From Strongyloides papillosus (lineage: Eukaryota; Nematoda; Chromadorea; Rhabditida; Strongyloididae): a DNA stretch of 64,000 nucleotides. The stretch covers positions 434,001 to 498,000 of the forward strand of contig SRSI01000004.1 in the NCBI GenBank assembly GCA_005656395.1. The letters run 5' to 3'. Within the stretch, counting starts at the first letter, position 1. Each line of letters opens with the position of its first letter. Both the position numbers and the translations under genes were made by a program. The notes under the pieces were generated by a model, which was given only the letters and a program-made list of their open reading frames with translations, did no database searches and was not told where the DNA came from. Positions 60,505 to 64,000 of this stretch are shown here, in pieces.

Positions 60505-62509
60505 GTCCATCGACAACATTTAGAAAAATTAAAATTCAATTAATTCTGAAGCATAAGTAATTGATAACGCATCCCGGTATTTTGGTAGTGTATACCTCAA
60601 TTAATTACTAATAGTTTTGAATTTTCATATGAAAAAAATGATTGTATGGTTGATTTAAACATTTCTTAGTAACAATATGATAATTTCTCAGTGATAATAA
60701 GAAAAAAATTACTTTAACAAAATTTTGTTAACTTTAATATTTAAAATTAACTACGTCTATTATGCATTTGATGAGGTATATCGTAGAGATGGTAGCCAAT
60801 CATTATCATAATGCTTAATAACGATTTCAAGACCCTGAAGACTATTATTGAGGAGAAATCGATAATGCTTTCAGATAGTTAGAGATTCTACAAGTCTTGC
60901 AAACCTTAGGCTCAAGAATTTGGGTATTTTAAAGCTGGCAGCAAATATAATCTTGTGGATTCTATATTTTGAGTTACACCCTGATAATTTAAATAATATG
61001 GCCTCCACCAAATGAAGAAATAAAAAACACGAAAAACAGCTAGAAACATGCTAAATAGCTATCTGGCTGAGTTTATTGTGTGAGAAATTAACATAAAATA
61101 TTATATGTTTGACAGACTACTACGCTATATTGTAGCATTTTGTTCCTGTAGCAAAAATCGATAAAATCAATTGCTAATAAATAATATAACATTTTTATTT
61201 AAGATGTCTCTTATTAAAAATATAATTTGATGACCAAAAACAACCTTTTTCGAGTGGCCCTAGAGAAACGGAAAGTAACAAATATTTACTTTTAAAAATC
61301 CAACTTTTTTAGTGAAAAATAATCTAAATGAAATGATTAAATAAGATATTTACATATTACTAAAATGACATAATAATATATATTGTTCAAATTACAAAAT
61401 AAATTTACTTTTACGATATCACATAACAAATATGAATGGGAAAAAAAATTAAATTTATATAGTATAACAAAATTGAAAAGTGGTAGAGAATAAAAGCGCA
61501 CGGTATTTTAATTCAAAAACTATATGTCTGTCTGTTAATAGATCATATTTCATTATGTAACATAGATATTAAAAAGCGTCTCAGAAGTTCTCTTAAAATG
61601 TATAATTTAGTAAGTGAATATCATAACAAGAAAATCAAAATTATGTGTGATACTTATCAAAAAAACGTCTAGTAAAATAAGTGTTATGATAATTAATAAT
61701 TTAGCTCTTTATTTTTCCCTCTTTTCTTGGAATTGTTAAATTCTATCTGTTTTTGACTTACAGAAAATCCTCCTATCAGTTTTTATTTAGAATCTATCAT
61801 CCTGATATATTAATAATATAATTACTATACCTCTGTAATCTTATAATAAATTATAGGTGGTATGGATTAATATCATTACTTTCGTTTTTTATATTCTATG
61901 ATTTCATTATCAATCACAATATTTAGATAGTTCATTCGATTATATTAAACTAGAAACTTCCTTTTACATAGATATGTAGGATATTTTGAGAAAATAGGAA
62001 ATATATTTGATCATTCATTTTGTGATTAGTAGATATCTTTAACGACCATTTTATCAACAATTTTACTTGTATTGATATATCTGAGAGTATTAATGATATT
62101 GGGTTATATAATTTTAAAATAAAAAGAAGTACTGGATCATCAGAAACAAGCACAACAATGGCAGATAAATTTTGTTATATATTTATCTAGTACTTTTTTG
62201 AAGAGATAAAATCGGATTTAAATTAAGCATTTTTTTCGTAATTTTTATAATTTACTTATTGTATTTTAATTCTAATTACATATTGCACCATTAAAAAAAT
62301 GTTTCTAGGGATTTGCTCAGTATAGTACCATTACCAAATATGTTAAATTATTTTTTATCTATTCGTAGATGTAAAAACAGTTTGTAGTAGGTTAGAAATA
62401 CTGTGTTTATTTGTTCTGTAAATTTAACCATTATATGTAACATTTAAGCCTTTAAATAACTAAGTAGCAATTCTTCACTCTGAAGAAGTATCTCCTATAA
62501 TGAATGAGA
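60505..62509. other. Gene-poor region with one weak coding-like stretch
   Basis: About 2 kb. On the minus strand 61950-62170 reads SAIVVLVSDDPVLLFILKLY in one open frame of about 70 codons, which may be a decayed exon; no family recognised. The remainder shows nothing. Confidence 0.35.
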
Positions 62510-62890
62510 GTAACGTTTAGGAGTGTATTTTTATAATATAGATAATGGTATTATATCGTATTTTGGCATACTAATGTTTCCTATGAGTGATAACTTTTGG
62601 ATATAAAAATGAAGAATTATATAAATTTTAACAATACGTTTAATCGTATATTGATTAAAAAAATTAGTATTTCTATATTCTTCAATATTAATACTACCAA
62701 ATTCCATTAAAAGGGGAATTTCAATTGTAGGGTGTATCATATAGTCACAATTGTAGAAGTCACATATCAAATAAAATAATGTAAATTACGATTTAGTAGA
62801 AAGGTATGAAGTAAAAAGATCATATTTGCCAATACGAATATCACTATAAATGGCCACTGCTCAAAAAACGACAATATTTGCATTAAACGT
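62510..62890 (-). pseudogene. Decayed coding tract, family unknown
   Basis: On the minus strand, AVAIYSDIRIGKYDLFTSYL, one in-frame stop, then LFYLICDFYNCDYMIHPTIE and IPLLMEFGSINIEEYRNTNF read in a single frame from about 62,850 to 62,650. The residue mix and length suggest former coding sequence. It shows a vague likeness to the tract near 57.7 kb (SRIGRF against DIRIGKY). Not identified. Confidence 0.3.
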
Positions 62891-64000
62891 CTTGAATAAT
62901 GTATCCTTTTTTCTCTTTTGTTTTAAATAAATATTATGAGATCCAAATCATGACTGAACGATTGTTCATTTTCGTCAGCTTACATGTTCAACAGTTATTT
63001 TATTTCATTAGCATGTGAAGTTTTTTTTCTATCTCTTTACTATAGAGTGTTACACTATCTCTCTTTAAAATATTTTATTGTTATTATTGCAGATTTAATG
63101 TTTAAAAATATAATGGTGATTATAATATCTGTAAAAAATATCCTGATTTTTTATTGATTTTCCACAAGTATCTTTATAAGATATGTATTACATTTTATAT
63201 TAAAATTAGTAAAAATGTACTATATTTTTATTATTCAATGTGTTTATTCTTTATCAAGAAAAAAATTTAATATTTCTGTTTTTTTAACAGAAATTCATTT
63301 TTGAAATAAATGTTTAAGTCTATTGAGTATTACTAGAAAATTATATATTTTCATTATCAACGATGCTATAAAAATAATAAAAATGTTTTACTTTAATGAT
63401 ATGAGAATTATCATTAAATTTAAGATATATTTTATAATAAATAGAATGTATAGCAGATGTGTGATTTCAATTTTCTAAAAACAAATGTTAAATTCTAAAG
63501 GTTTCTGATAACTGCTAATTACACTTACTTTTTGTCATAGAATTTTTTTATTAAAAAAGAGTTATAATTATTTGCTGATAAAATGAATAGTGGTATTTTA
63601 TTAGAGTTTTTATAAATAATCAAATTAAATAAAAAGTTGATGAAAAGAGTAAATAAAATATTAATTAAAGAAAATGACCTTGTCGCAGAATTAGAATTAT
63701 TGTAGCATTAGAAACAATTTGTAATACTTTTAATAAATCATAGTAACATCTTTAACGTAACAATATTTTTGATTTAAGATTTAATTTTTATCCGACACCC
63801 TGCATTATTAAATATTTTGTTTATATGGTATAGTTTCGAAATGTCACGATTTTTAATTTTATATTCCCAATTTATTAGAAGTATATAAATGTAAAATAAT
63901 CAAAATTATAGTTAGAATTAAATATATATTATTTTAATTGTAAAGATCAATATAACGTGTATATTTTTGGACTTTAATGAATTTTTGTATAAAATTAAAT
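62891..64000. other. Gene-poor AT-rich region to the right edge
   Basis: About 1.1 kb; no coding frame, RNA gene or repeat recognised. Confidence 0.45.

Noticed and set aside
1..64000. tRNA, rRNA, spliced-leader RNA genes and CRISPR arrays
   Set aside because: I looked for T-loop GGTTCGA-type boxes, SL1-like sequence and regularly spaced direct repeats and found none convincing; a covariance-model scan would be needed to exclude small RNAs.

Overview
The window is nuclear DNA from a nematode. It is very AT-rich (by eye well over 70 % A+T), with compact genes, mostly 36-110 bp introns bounded by GT and AG, and nematode-type families: a Hog-domain hedgehog-related protein, a CED-3 caspase, a nematode-style globin and many small secreted proteins. 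Several starts sit just after a TTTTAG or TTTCTAG acceptor, as expected for trans-splicing. Base composition and intron size suggest a Strongyloides-like clade IV species, but that is inference. All gene models below were assembled by hand from reading frames, splice signals and remembered family motifs; no database was searched.

Layout: 1-4104 (-) 5' two-thirds of a muscle myosin heavy chain, running off the left edge; 6531-10751 (+) seven-exon hedgehog-related protein, probably quahog class; 11631-12858 (+) conserved unknown resembling fungal proteins annotated as GGPP-synthetase-like; 14240-14560 (+) putative neuropeptide precursor; 14858-16255 (-) ced-3 caspase; 18716-20038 (+) ethanolamine-phosphate cytidylyltransferase; 21041-22321 (-) secreted DM13-like protein; 23138-24669 (+) ADP-dependent glucokinase, tail-to-tail with 24757-27701 (-) an ANO8/ANO10-type anoctamin; 28553-28999 (-) Golgin A7-like palmitoyltransferase cofactor; 29776-30588 (+) globin; 31314-33560 (-) a CXC plus AID/APOBEC-like deaminase fusion; 36392-37168 (-) Cys-rich secreted protein; 37815-39863 (+) membrane-anchored glycerate kinase; 41306-42349 (+) secreted protein with a Dickkopf/colipase-like 10-Cys cluster; 42888-43592 (+) secreted Lys/Glu/Val-rich protein; 48036-49748 (+) PNT plus ETS transcription factor (SPDEF/ets-4 type). 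From 49.75 kb to the right edge I find no intact gene, only inverted-repeat elements and decayed coding tracts.

The genes do not form an operon or pathway; this is ordinary mixed euchromatin followed by a gene-poor flank. The most interesting item is the 540-residue protein at 31314-33560. Three cysteine-rich CXC-type units (the kind that bind DNA in tesmin/TSO1 and LIN-54 proteins) precede a domain with the zinc-deaminase signature H-V-E, then 28 residues, then P-C-x4-C, and downstream landmarks of the AID/APOBEC fold. This predicts a chromatin- or DNA-targeted cytidine deaminase. Second-tier items are the Dickkopf-like protein, the 8-residue W-x-x-W repeat in the hedgehog-related protein, and a 1,220-bp foldback element with 320-bp arms and a TACT target duplication.
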